Below are positions 1 to 7,414 of a stretch of DNA of 64,000 nt, in pieces. The first letter of the stretch is position 1. Every line of letters begins with the position of its first letter. The notes beneath the pieces are model-generated. The model saw only the letters and a list, made by a program, of their open reading frames with translations, did no database searches and was not told the DNA's origin. Both the position numbers and the translations under genes were made by a program. The DNA is from CAWCDJ01 sp963794265. Its GTDB lineage: Bacteria; Acidobacteriota; Terriglobia; Bryobacterales; Bryobacteraceae. Location of the stretch: NCBI GenBank assembly GCA_963794265.1, contig CAWCDJ010000001.1, forward strand, positions 682,001 to 746,000, read 5' to 3'.

Positions 1-1028
1 CCACGGCGCTGTGGCTCGAATCGGATCGCATGCGCAGTCTCGCGATCACGGACGAGAATCTCAAGAACCAGAAAGAGGCGGTGAAGCAGGAGCGGCGGTT
101 GAGCTTCGACAACCAGCCGTACGCCACCGCCATCGTGGATGTCTGGCCCACGCTGATGTTTCGAAACTGGCAGAGCTCGCACTCGCTGATCGGGTCGTTC
201 GAAGACCTGAACGCATCGAGCGTGGACGACGTGCGGAAGTTCTTCAAGACTTACTACGCGCCGGACAATGCCGCGCTGGTGATTGTGGGCGATATCCAGG
301 TTCCCGAAACCAAAAAGTTGATTGAAGAGTATTTCGGCGATATTCCGGCACAGCCGCTGCCGGCGCGTCCGAACCTGGCGGAGCCTCCGGGCTTCCAGCC
401 GCACACCCTGGTCTACAAAGACAAGCTGGCGCAAGTGCCCGGAGTGGTTCTCGGTTTCATGGGGCCCACGCGGCGTTCGCCGGATTTCTACGCGCTGAAC
501 ATGGTGGACGCCATCCTGACGGCAGGAGACAGTTCGCGGCTGCGGCAGGACCTGGTGAAGGGCAAGCAGTCGGTGATCCAGTATGAGAGCAATCTCGGGT
601 GGCCGTTTGCGGGCCCGCTGGATTATCGCGACCCCGAGCCTTACGCCATATTCGTGCTCTATAAACCGAACTTCACGTCGGACCAGATTGTGGCGCAACT
701 GCAGGAAGAGCTGACCAAGCTGGCCGACCAGCCGGTGGACGCCAAAGAGCTGGAGCGGGTCAAGATGCAGCTTCGCGCCATCCACATTCGGGACCTTCAA
801 GCATCGTTGAGCCGGGCACGGGCGCTCGGACAATACGAGATTACGGACGGAGATCCGGGGCTGATCAATACGGAGCTCGACCGCATGCTGGCAGTGACGC
901 CGGAAGAGATTCAAGCCGCGGCGAAACAGTACCTGACGCCGGCGCGGCGGGCGGTGCTGGCGATCCAGCCGGCGCCGCAGGCAGCACCGCCGGCACCGCA
1001 GGCAGCGCAACCGAAGGAGGGGCAGTGA
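1..1028 (+). CDS. M16 family zinc peptidase, 5' end cut by window edge
   Basis: C-terminal part of a pitrilysin/insulinase-type (M16) peptidase, probably periplasmic. The reading frame is open from base 3 and begins inside the conserved stretch ALWLESDRM, which in this family lies soon after the HxxEH zinc motif; that motif is therefore outside the window and catalytic competence cannot be judged. The usual first-domain landmarks follow, including YYAPDNAALVIVGD, and then the second M16 domain. The protein ends in an Ala/Pro/Gln-rich tail (about residues 312-332 counted from the Met at base 30). The stop overlaps the start of the next M16 gene (TGATG), so the two are translationally coupled and probably work as a heterodimer, as known for bacterial two-gene M16 systems. 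The family call is firm; the substrate is unknown. Confidence 0.9.
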   Translation, partial: TALWLESDRMRSLAITDENLKNQKEAVKQERRLSFDNQPYATAIVDVWPTLMFRNWQSSHSLIGSFEDLNASSVDDVRKFFKTYYAPDNAALVIVGDIQVPETKKLIEEYFGDIPAQPLPARPNLAEPPGFQPHTLVYKDKLAQVPGVVLGFMGPTRRSPDFYALNMVDAILTAGDSSRLRQDLVKGKQSVIQYESNLGWPFAGPLDYRDPEPYAIFVLYKPNFTSDQIVAQLQEELTKLADQPVDAKELERVKMQLRAIHIRDLQASLSRARALGQYEITDGDPGLINTELDRMLAVTPEEIQAAAKQYLTPARRAVLAIQPAPQAAPPAPQAAQPKEGQ

Positions 1029-2428
1029 TGTGGAAGCGAACGATTGCCGCGGCGGCACTGGCCGCGATGAGCCTGGCGGCCCAGCCTCTGGACCGCACCA
1101 AGGAGCCTCAAACGCCGCCCATCCCGGGATACAAACTGCCTCCGGTTTATGAGACCAGGCTGCCCAACGGGATGGGACTGGTGCTGGTGGAAGACCCGCG
1201 GTTTCCGCTGGTGACCGCGCGGCTGAACTTCCAGGCCGGCAGCAAGTTCGACCCGCCGGACCTGCCGGGACTCTCGCAAGCCGTGGCCGCCCTGTTGAAC
1301 GAGGGCACGAAGACGCGCACGTCCAGGCAGATCTCCGAAGAGACGGATGCCATCGGCGGATCGCTCGGCGGATCGTCTGGCGCCGATGCGATGACGCTTT
1401 CGGGAAGCGCGCTATCGGAGAATTTCGATAGGCTGATGTCTCTGATGGCCGACTGCGCCAGGAACGCCACGTTCCCGCAGGATGAGGTGAACCTGCACAA
1501 GCAGAACCGGATTCAGGCGCTGCGCGCGGAGAAGGCCGAACCGGGCTTTCTGGCTGCGGTGAAGATGGCGGAAGTGCTGTACGGCTCATCGCCCTACGCG
1601 CACATCGCGCCGACCGCCGAGGCCATCGCGAAGCTCGATCCGAAGGTGCTGGCGGGCTTCCGCAATACGTACCTGGTTCCGGGTAACGCCACCCTGATTC
1701 TGCTGGGCAAGCTGCCGCCGCGCGAAACGCTCATAAAAGAGCTGACCGCGGAATTCGGAGGATGGCAATCGAAGCCGCTGCCGCCGGCCCCCAAGATGGA
1801 TGTCCCCGCGCCGAAACGCCAGATCGTGCTGGTAGACCGGCCGGGTTCGGTGCAGGCCGATATCCACGTCGGGCGGCTCGCCCCGACCCGCATCACGCCG
1901 GAGTATTTCCCGTTGATGGTCGCCAACAACATTCTGGGTGGCGGCACCAGCTCGCGCATGTTCATGGACATCCGCGAGAAGCAAGGCTTCGCCTACGACG
2001 CGCACAGCCAGTACGATACACACCGCGAGGCGGCCGATTTCGAAGCCGTCACGGAGGTCCGCAACGAGGTTCTCGAGCCGGCGCTCAAGGCCGTGCTGGC
2101 GGAGATGGACGGCATGGCGGCCAAGCCCGTGCCGGAGGCGGAATTGACCGATGTCAAGAATTATCGGGCCGGCCTTTACCTGCTGGGCATGGAAACCCAG
2201 GACGGCGTAGCCAACCAGCTCAGCGGCATCAAGACCCTGGGGCTGCCGACCAACTACCTGGAGACTTATGTGGCGCGCGTACGGGCCGTCGACCCGAGCC
2301 AGGTTCTGGCGGTGTCGAAGAAATACGTCGCTCCCGGGCAGGCCGCAATCGTGGTGGTGGGGGATGCCGCGAAGATCGGGGACGTGCTGAAGAAGTTCGG
2401 CGAGGTCACGGTCACGAAAGCCAATTAG
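1028..2428 (+). CDS. M16-family partner subunit, metal ligands lost
   Basis: Exported 466-aa M16 homologue. The N-terminus MWKRTIAAAALAAMSLAAQ is a signal peptide. Where active M16 enzymes have H-x-x-E-H this protein reads GLSQAVAALLNEGT. Aligned on the flanking GL and GT, the positions are H to Q, E to A and H to A, so all three zinc-site residues are gone and it should be the non-catalytic partner of the upstream gene. The fold is otherwise intact: YLVPGNATLILLG closes the first half, and GGGTSSRMFMDIREKQGFAY is the second-domain signature. ATG at 1028 is chosen over GTG at 1025 because GGAGG at 1016-1020 is ideally spaced for it and it overlaps the upstream TGA. Substrate unknown. Confidence 0.9.
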   Translation: MWKRTIAAAALAAMSLAAQPLDRTKEPQTPPIPGYKLPPVYETRLPNGMGLVLVEDPRFPLVTARLNFQAGSKFDPPDLPGLSQAVAALLNEGTKTRTSRQISEETDAIGGSLGGSSGADAMTLSGSALSENFDRLMSLMADCARNATFPQDEVNLHKQNRIQALRAEKAEPGFLAAVKMAEVLYGSSPYAHIAPTAEAIAKLDPKVLAGFRNTYLVPGNATLILLGKLPPRETLIKELTAEFGGWQSKPLPPAPKMDVPAPKRQIVLVDRPGSVQADIHVGRLAPTRITPEYFPLMVANNILGGGTSSRMFMDIREKQGFAYDAHSQYDTHREAADFEAVTEVRNEVLEPALKAVLAEMDGMAAKPVPEAELTDVKNYRAGLYLLGMETQDGVANQLSGIKTLGLPTNYLETYVARVRAVDPSQVLAVSKKYVAPGQAAIVVVGDAAKIGDVLKKFGEVTVTKAN

Positions 2429-2509
2429 AGAAGGGCAGGCGCAGCCCGCTCCTTCACGGTCGCGGCTCTGTGAAAACATCGCACAGCCTGCTGCTAACAT
2501 GGATGCTCG

Positions 2510-2944
2510 ATGAGCTTCCAGTGGCTGCAGATGAGGATCACCGAGGAGAAGGATCGCCGCGCGCGGGAGCAGCGCATCCTGGAGCGGCTTCCGGATGCCC
2601 TGGTGGAACTCTACGAGGGCATCCGCTCCTGCCTCGAAAGCTACAACGGCGCATTCGGCGCGCACGCGTCGGAAGCCGAACTGCTCTCGGGCAAGTTGCG
2701 GGTCGTCGCATTCGAGGAACTCGACGGCAAATGGCGGGAGTGCGGGAAGGTGGAGGTGAGCCTGCTTGCATCCCTGCCCGGTTTTCAGATCGACCGCGGC
2801 GACGAGCCGCTGCTGATCGAAATGGGGGTGCTGCCGGGGGGCAAGCTTTCCTACCACGACCGCACGGCGGATCAGTATCTCACGATGGAAGAACTGTCCC
2901 GCCGCATTCTCGATCGGGTCCTGTTTCCGAAACTCAAAGAATAG
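2510..2944 (+). CDS. conserved-looking hypothetical protein (144 aa)
   Basis: Soluble, charged protein of 144 aa without signal peptide or membrane segment; the family is not recognised. The N-terminal third (MSFQWLQMRITEEKDRRARE) is predicted helical, and the middle looks like mixed beta structure. No Shine-Dalgarno precedes the ATG. Instead a -10-like TAACAT sits at 2495-2500, nine bases before it, in line with the leaderless pattern seen elsewhere in this window. It ends two bases before the stop of the opposing DUF6807 gene. Codon use matches its neighbours, which supports a real gene. Confidence 0.65.
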   Translation: MSFQWLQMRITEEKDRRAREQRILERLPDALVELYEGIRSCLESYNGAFGAHASEAELLSGKLRVVAFEELDGKWRECGKVEVSLLASLPGFQIDRGDEPLLIEMGVLPGGKLSYHDRTADQYLTMEELSRRILDRVLFPKLKE

Positions 2945-2946
2945 GG

Positions 2947-3942
2947 CTACTCCGATTTCGAGTATCTCCGCCAGGCTCCGGCGATGTCGGCGGTCCGGAC
3001 GTCGCCCGGGTGAATGATGATGCGGTAGCGGTAGCGCAGGCTCTGGCCCTGATCGATCGTGACCGCGCCATTCTGCGACTTGTCGCCGGTGAACACGGCG
3101 AGGCCGAACGGATTGGCGGCGAAAAGCCCGTAGCCGCGGGCGTGCCAGCGCACCGGGTGGTGCGGATTGGCGGGGTTGTCGAGGATCGCGATCCCGACCT
3201 TCTCGCCATCGATCTCGCCCGAATAGTCGCACCAATTGGAGGGCTTGCCCCAGAGTTCTTTCTCGCCCACGAGGCCGTCCGCATTGGTGATGTGGCCGGT
3301 GCCGAGATCCTCCTGCAAAGCCGGCCGGATGCGGATGCCGAGCACGCCATCCTTGGCGTCGCCGAAGGTCACCGGACCGTTCAACGCGGTCAAGGTAAGA
3401 TCGAGATCCATCGTGCGGTTGTCCTTGCCGGCATAGAACGTCATGACGCGCTGCTCACGGAGGATGGGCGGGTTCTTGCCATCGATATCCTGCCAGTCGA
3501 AGGTGGCGGCGATGGATCCCTCTTTCCTGCCGCTCTTGACCGCGCCGAGTTTGACGAGAGTGATTTTGCCCCGGTTCTTGGTGGTGTACGAGAACTCGTT
3601 GTTCCAGAAATCCAGGTGGTTCACGCTCTCGTGCGCGAACCACAGGCCGCGCTGATGCCGGTGGTCGGGACGCTTGCTCTTGTCCCACCGATACGCATTG
3701 CCGTCGAACTCTTCCTTGACGTCCTCCATGGGCCACATGCGCGTGACGTAAGTGCCGGTAGCGGCGCGCAGGGGCCAGAGGTAGGGCTTCGAAACCGTAG
3801 ATCCCGCGACATAGAAATCGCTGAACGGCTTGCCGTCGATCTCGATCGCGATCTTTTCGGGGCCGGGCGTGATCTGGACCTGCGCCGTGCCCGGCAATGC
3901 CAGCAGGGCGGCGAAGAAAAGAATGGTGGATACGCGCTTCAT
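2947..3942 (-). CDS. DUF6807 (PmoA-like) secreted protein
   Basis: Exported 331-aa protein of the DUF6807 family, often auto-labelled methane oxygenase PmoA although it is unrelated to the membrane methane monooxygenase. The signal peptide is MKRVSTILFFAALLALPGTAQ. Recognisable family features are KPYLWPLRAATGTYVTRMWP near residue 55, DHRHQRGLWFAHESVN near 95, and a C-terminal NPHHPVRWHARGYGLFAANPFG block. The fold is expected to be a galactose-mutarotase-like beta sandwich, and such genes often accompany sugar catabolism in Acidobacteriota and Planctomycetota, so a glycan-related role is inferred. A TAGAAT box lies nine bases before the ATG (3952-3957) and there is no Shine-Dalgarno. Confidence 0.8.
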   Translation of the reverse strand: MKRVSTILFFAALLALPGTAQVQITPGPEKIAIEIDGKPFSDFYVAGSTVSKPYLWPLRAATGTYVTRMWPMEDVKEEFDGNAYRWDKSKRPDHRHQRGLWFAHESVNHLDFWNNEFSYTTKNRGKITLVKLGAVKSGRKEGSIAATFDWQDIDGKNPPILREQRVMTFYAGKDNRTMDLDLTLTALNGPVTFGDAKDGVLGIRIRPALQEDLGTGHITNADGLVGEKELWGKPSNWCDYSGEIDGEKVGIAILDNPANPHHPVRWHARGYGLFAANPFGLAVFTGDKSQNGAVTIDQGQSLRYRYRIIIHPGDVRTADIAGAWRRYSKSE

Positions 3943-3960
3943 GCGCCTAACATTCTATCG

Positions 3961-5421
3961 CTACCGCACGGGCAATTCGCGCACGCCGGGGACGGGCGGC
4001 TTCTGCGGCGGAATTGCCAGGCGCAGCGGAGAGCCGGCCGGAGCCAGGCGAAACTCGGAGCCTGCGAAGAAACCCCACGTGGGCGCGCCCTCCGTCCCAA
4101 GCTTCCGGTAAAACCAGATTTCGTAAGGTGTGGCGCCGGAAGGGTGCGACTCGATCTCATCGGGAGGGCCATAGAAGATGTACACGCGCCCGCGATCCGT
4201 TTTCCACCCGGCGGCCGAAGAGGCGAAGTGTCGGTTGGCGTAGGCGATGCGCCGGTAATGTTCCTCTTTGAATTCGTTGCGGGGGGTACCTGGGGTCGGG
4301 TCGCGCCGCTCCCAGAACTGCTGGATGAAGTGGTCGCGTTCGGCATCGGTCGGGAGCGCCTGGAACGCGGCGCGCTCGCGGTCGTCGATGATGTAGGCGA
4401 CGTCTTCGTTCAGCCAGCGTTGGTACACCGTCTGGGCTTCGGGCGCGGACTGCGCCGGCTTCGATTGCCACGCCAGCAAGGCGGCCGCGGCCAACAGCAG
4501 GATGGCGATGGATTCGAGTACCGGCGCGGCGACGGAGCGCGGTGGCGCGGGAGTCTTCAGCAGGCGGCGGATTCGATTCACGAGGTTTCCTCCAGTGGCG
4601 GCAAGCACGGGTTGATACGAAGGACGGCGAAGTTCAAGGGCGGCCAGGGCGGCGGCATAGCCGTACGGATCTCCGGTAGCCGCCACCACGCGGTCGTCGC
4701 AGCAGTGTTCGCGCTCGGTGCGGACGACGCGCGAGATCCACCACACCGCGGGGTGGTAGAAGAGCAATCCCTCGACAAAATGCTGAAACAGATTGACCAG
4801 CGGATCGTGACGGCGGATGTGCGCCAGTTCGTGGAGCAGGATGGCCTCGACCTGCGCCGGCGGAAGGCCCGCGGCGAATCCGATCGGCACCAGGATGGCA
4901 GGACGCAGCACCCCCACCACCATCGGCACCCCGATCCGGCAGGATTCAAGAAGCGGCACGGCGCCGGGCAGGTTCAGCCGGGCACGCCAGAACCCGGCGG
5001 CCGCGCAGACGCCCGAACCGCGCAAGCGGCGGGCCGCCATCCACCCGCCAAGGCTGCGGAGATCAAAGACCACGACGCCCGACATCCATAGCGGCGTGAG
5101 CCATACCAGGGCGCCGCGCCAGCCCGCGGGCTCAAGCGAAAAATCGGACGGCCAGGGCGCGGCGCCGGCTCGGTATGCCTCGCGGACGAAGGTCAGGACC
5201 TGCGCGCGGCCGGGCCCGAGGTACAGCGCGGCCGTCAGGCCGAAGGCCAGCGGCAAGGCGAACAGCGCCATCGCGGCCGCGGCGTACCTCCAGCGCGACG
5301 GCCATCCACGGCCGAGCCATAGCAGTGCCGCAAGGGCCGCGGCAATCGCGACCCCTTCCCAGAGAAAGTGGATCAGGGCCCATGCCAAAGCCAGAGCCAC
5401 CGGGCTTTCGAGCCAAGTCAT
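3961..5421 (-). CDS. BlaR1-type M56 membrane metallopeptidase fused to GWxTD domain
   Basis: Membrane signal transducer of 486 aa. Residues 1-120 hold hydrophobic segments, HELAH at 197-201 is the M56 zinc motif, and EHCCDD near 239 is the second conserved block. After a last membrane helix (about 300-318) the sequence changes to a periplasmic GWxTD domain with the diagnostic GWKTD at 405-409, in place of the penicillin-binding sensor of classical BlaR1. In BlaR1 systems the protease relieves repression by destroying BlaI after sensing a signal. The ligand here is unlikely to be a beta-lactam and is unknown. Its ATG overlaps the blaI stop (ATGA), so the two are one transcript. The longer in-frame extension to 5577 is rejected because it overlaps blaI. 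Confidence 0.88.
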   Translation of the reverse strand: MTWLESPVALALAWALIHFLWEGVAIAAALAALLWLGRGWPSRWRYAAAAMALFALPLAFGLTAALYLGPGRAQVLTFVREAYRAGAAPWPSDFSLEPAGWRGALVWLTPLWMSGVVVFDLRSLGGWMAARRLRGSGVCAAAGFWRARLNLPGAVPLLESCRIGVPMVVGVLRPAILVPIGFAAGLPPAQVEAILLHELAHIRRHDPLVNLFQHFVEGLLFYHPAVWWISRVVRTEREHCCDDRVVAATGDPYGYAAALAALELRRPSYQPVLAATGGNLVNRIRRLLKTPAPPRSVAAPVLESIAILLLAAAALLAWQSKPAQSAPEAQTVYQRWLNEDVAYIIDDRERAAFQALPTDAERDHFIQQFWERRDPTPGTPRNEFKEEHYRRIAYANRHFASSAAGWKTDRGRVYIFYGPPDEIESHPSGATPYEIWFYRKLGTEGAPTWGFFAGSEFRLAPAGSPLRLAIPPQKPPVPGVRELPVR

Positions 5422-5813
5422 TGCTTCCCTCCCTGGTAGTTGTCGAGCAGCTTGCGGATTTCGTCGATTTCCTCGGGAGATGCCGGGCGGCTCTCGAGCG
5501 CGCCCAAAACCAGGCTGGCCGCCGAACCGCCGAAGGCACGCTGCAGCAGATCGCCCGCCAGTTGCCGCTGCGTGCATTCGCGAGGACGCGCAGCCTCGTA
5601 GACGTGGGCGCGCAGTTTCTCATCCCGGCGCACCAGGCCTTTGGCGGCCATGATCTGCATGAGCTTGAGAACGGTGGTGTACTGGGCCGGACGGCGGCGC
5701 GCGATGGTTTCGTGAACCTCGCGCACGGTGCTGGGGCCGCGGCTCCAGAGGACGGTGAGGATTTCGAGCTCGGCGTCGGTGGGGCGAGGCGGATCCTGGG
5801 CTGCGTTCGACAT
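5418..5813 (-). CDS. blaI: BlaI/MecI/CopY-family transcriptional repressor
   Basis: 131-aa winged-helix repressor. PTDAELEILTVLWSRGPSTV starts the DNA-binding domain, and YTTVLKLMQIMAAKGLV is the recognition helix and wing region (residues about 45-62). The acidic/Leu-rich C-terminus (EEIDEIRKLLDN) is the dimerisation part. It forms an operon with the BlaR1-like peptidase, sharing an ATGA overlap. A perfect inverted repeat lies between the -35 and -10 boxes of its own promoter (5830-5843), so the pair is almost certainly autoregulated and is released by BlaR1 cleavage. The start codon is eight bases below the -10 box, so the mRNA should be leaderless. Confidence 0.92.
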   Translation of the reverse strand: MSNAAQDPPRPTDAELEILTVLWSRGPSTVREVHETIARRRPAQYTTVLKLMQIMAAKGLVRRDEKLRAHVYEAARPRECTQRQLAGDLLQRAFGGSAASLVLGALESRPASPEEIDEIRKLLDNYQGGKQ

Positions 5814-5821
5814 CTACGAAG

Positions 5822-5850
5822 AACTTACTACGAAGGTCTTCGTGCGTCAA
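5822..5850 (-). promoter_or_regulatory. blaI promoter with BlaI-type operator in the spacer
   Basis: Read on the minus strand: -35 TTGACG (5850-5845), a 17-base spacer, -10 TAAGTT (5827-5822), then eight bases to the blaI ATG. The spacer contains the perfect dyad ACGAAG-GT-CTTCGT at 5830-5843, and a related partial dyad (ACGAAGAACTT, 5816-5826) overlaps the -10 and the expected start site. Operators placed like this block polymerase directly, which fits BlaI-type autorepression. Confidence 0.75.
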
Positions 5851-5859
5851 GCCCGAAGA

Positions 5860-6036
5860 TCAGGCAGCCTTGCTTTGCTCGATCAGGCGATCCACAAGCT
5901 TCCGGTAGACGGCCAGCGCCGCGCGCAACTGCCGGATCTCTTCCAGCAATTCGTCGGACCTCGGGGACGCGCATGCCGGGCTCTCGGCGGCGAGGCGCGT
6001 GCAACTGGAATTGGTGCAACTGCGAGTGCGAATCAT
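5860..6036 (-). CDS. small coiled-coil protein (58 aa), hypothetical
   Basis: An unbroken 58-codon frame from ATG at 6036 to TGA at 5860. The first half is Cys/Ser/Thr-rich. The second half (DELLEEIRQLRAALAVYRKL and onward) has a clear Leu/Ile heptad pattern and is a convincing short amphipathic helix, unlike a random frame. It sits upstream of blaI on the same strand; its stop lies just above the blaI -35 box. No function is known. A small regulatory or oligomerising protein is conceivable. The start is uncertain because no good Shine-Dalgarno precedes it. Confidence 0.5.
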   Translation of the reverse strand: MIRTRSCTNSSCTRLAAESPACASPRSDELLEEIRQLRAALAVYRKLVDRLIEQSKAA

Positions 6037-6160
6037 GAGGTGTGCGTTTCCTATTTCTTATTCTGAAGGCAGGAATAATCGGATCTCAATCGCCACTCGG
6101 AGGTGCACGTGCGAATCATATGGGGGTATTGGCAGTACTATATAACCGCTATTGAGGGCA

Positions 6161-6646
6161 ATGAATACCCGCCAATGCGCATTTGTTTCGCGGAGAATTC
6201 CCGCCAGGCTTGGTAGGCTGTTGCTGATGGTATCAGGCGGAAGGAGCCCCGAAGATCTGCTGCGCCGGATGGACCCGGCGCTGGCGCCCGGCGAATTCGT
6301 TTTCGCGACCGGGCAGAAGGACCCGGAGGGGATCGACCCTTTGTGCCGGTTCCGGGAAGCCGAGGGCATCACCTGGATCCTTCGCCGCGAAGACGCGGAA
6401 CGCCTGGGCCTGGAGTTCGCCTATCCGTGCCGGATGATCACGCTGCGGGTGCATTCCAGCCTGGACGCCGTGGGGTTCCTGGCGCGGGTCGCCTCCGGGC
6501 TGGCAGTGCGCGGCATCAGCAGCAACGTGGTGTCCGCATACTTCCACGACCATCTTTTCGTGCCCGCGTCGCGCGCCGAAGAAGCCTTGGCTGCGCTGCG
6601 CGACCTGACGCAGAGCGGCCCGGGTTCCACACCCGCAGTCCGCTAG
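6161..6646 (+). CDS. ACT-domain protein (DUF2241/ACT_7-like)
   Basis: About 161-aa protein with the layout of small tandem-ACT proteins. SPEDLLRRMDPALAPGEFVF opens the first domain, AEGITWILRREDAERLGL follows, and RMITLRVHSSLDAVGFLARV begins the second ACT domain, which includes GISSNVVSAYFHDHLFVP. Such proteins bind amino acids or related ligands; the ligand here is unknown. The start is ambiguous. ATG 6161 has GAGGG just upstream and a TATATA box (6139-6144) about 17 bases before it. ATG 6227 would remove an Arg-rich N-terminus that is not typical of the family. It converges with the next gene, the stops being one base apart. Confidence 0.75.
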   Translation: MNTRQCAFVSRRIPARLGRLLLMVSGGRSPEDLLRRMDPALAPGEFVFATGQKDPEGIDPLCRFREAEGITWILRREDAERLGLEFAYPCRMITLRVHSSLDAVGFLARVASGLAVRGISSNVVSAYFHDHLFVPASRAEEALAALRDLTQSGPGSTPAVR

Positions 6647-6647
6647 A

Positions 6648-7220
6648 CTAACGAGCCAGGCGCAGAGGCTCGCGCAAGACGAATGACAGGCGGGTTTCGG
6701 CCGGCAGGTGCAGGTTGCGTTTGCCGGTGATTAGGGCCCCGGTAGTTCCGGCGGCCGCTCCGGCGCCGGCGCCGACCAGCGCGCCGACCCCGCCGCCCGC
6801 GACGGCTCCGATGGCAGCGCCCGTGCCGGCGCCACCGCCGATCAACCCCAGGTTACGCTTCTTGTGATTGAGGCTCACCCGGGTGGTGTGGGAAGTGGAA
6901 ATGGCGTAAGTCCGTCCATCCACCTCCACAGAATCGAGCTTCAGCGCGACAACCGCGCGTCCTTTGAGCCTGCCGGACGGTTTCGATTCCACCAGGTGCC
7001 CGTGGCACACGGCGCCGCGCGGAACCACCACGCGGCCATCGTGCGTGATGGCGTTCGCCGTATGCGCCAGAAACCGCGTGCCTGCGTGGTCGCGCCTGGT
7101 ATCGATCGATTGCGCGAGCCGGACGGTCAGATGAGTTCCTGCCGGAAGCACCTCGGCCACGGCATGTCCGGCGAGAGCCATGGATAGCGCGAAGATCGGA
7201 ATAATGGTTTTCGTCTGCAT
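6648..7220 (-). CDS. secreted glycine-zipper protein
   Basis: 190-aa exported protein. MQTKTIIPIFALSMALAGHAVA is a signal peptide. Residues about 22-125 form a beta-rich domain (LPAGTHLTVRLAQSID, VVVPRGAVCHGHLVES, LKLDSVEVDGRTYAI) typical of acidobacterial proteins with a TrbI/FlgA-like barrel. After a basic patch (HKKRN) comes a long glycine-zipper segment full of GxxxG (GLIGGGAGTGAAIGAVAGGG and onward) that can insert in or associate with membranes. A C-terminal strand ending RLSFVLREPLRLAR repeats the first motif. ATG 7220 is chosen because the signal peptide starts there; upstream in-frame codons read as non-coding. Confidence 0.75.
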   Translation of the reverse strand: MQTKTIIPIFALSMALAGHAVAEVLPAGTHLTVRLAQSIDTRRDHAGTRFLAHTANAITHDGRVVVPRGAVCHGHLVESKPSGRLKGRAVVALKLDSVEVDGRTYAISTSHTTRVSLNHKKRNLGLIGGGAGTGAAIGAVAGGGVGALVGAGAGAAAGTTGALITGKRNLHLPAETRLSFVLREPLRLAR

Positions 7221-7414
7221 AGGGATTCGCAAGGGCTTGGGATGCAATTCGGCAGCCGTTCGATTTCCGTTGAATTTCGGTGCTGTTCCGAGGAATACCG
7301 GTAAAAAAGACACGGATTCCACGGCGGAAGCAGCAGATTTTTCGCGTTAACTCGGGATAATGCCGGTGGTGAAACACAACGGCGAAATCCGCGGTACAGT
7401 GGGATCTCGCGCGC

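Noticed and set aside
1762..5091. Long forward open frame of about 1109 codons
   Set aside because: It crosses M16, the hypothetical gene and three minus-strand genes; the translation is Arg/Gly/Ala-rich with no domain, a shadow of GC-rich codon bias on the other frames.
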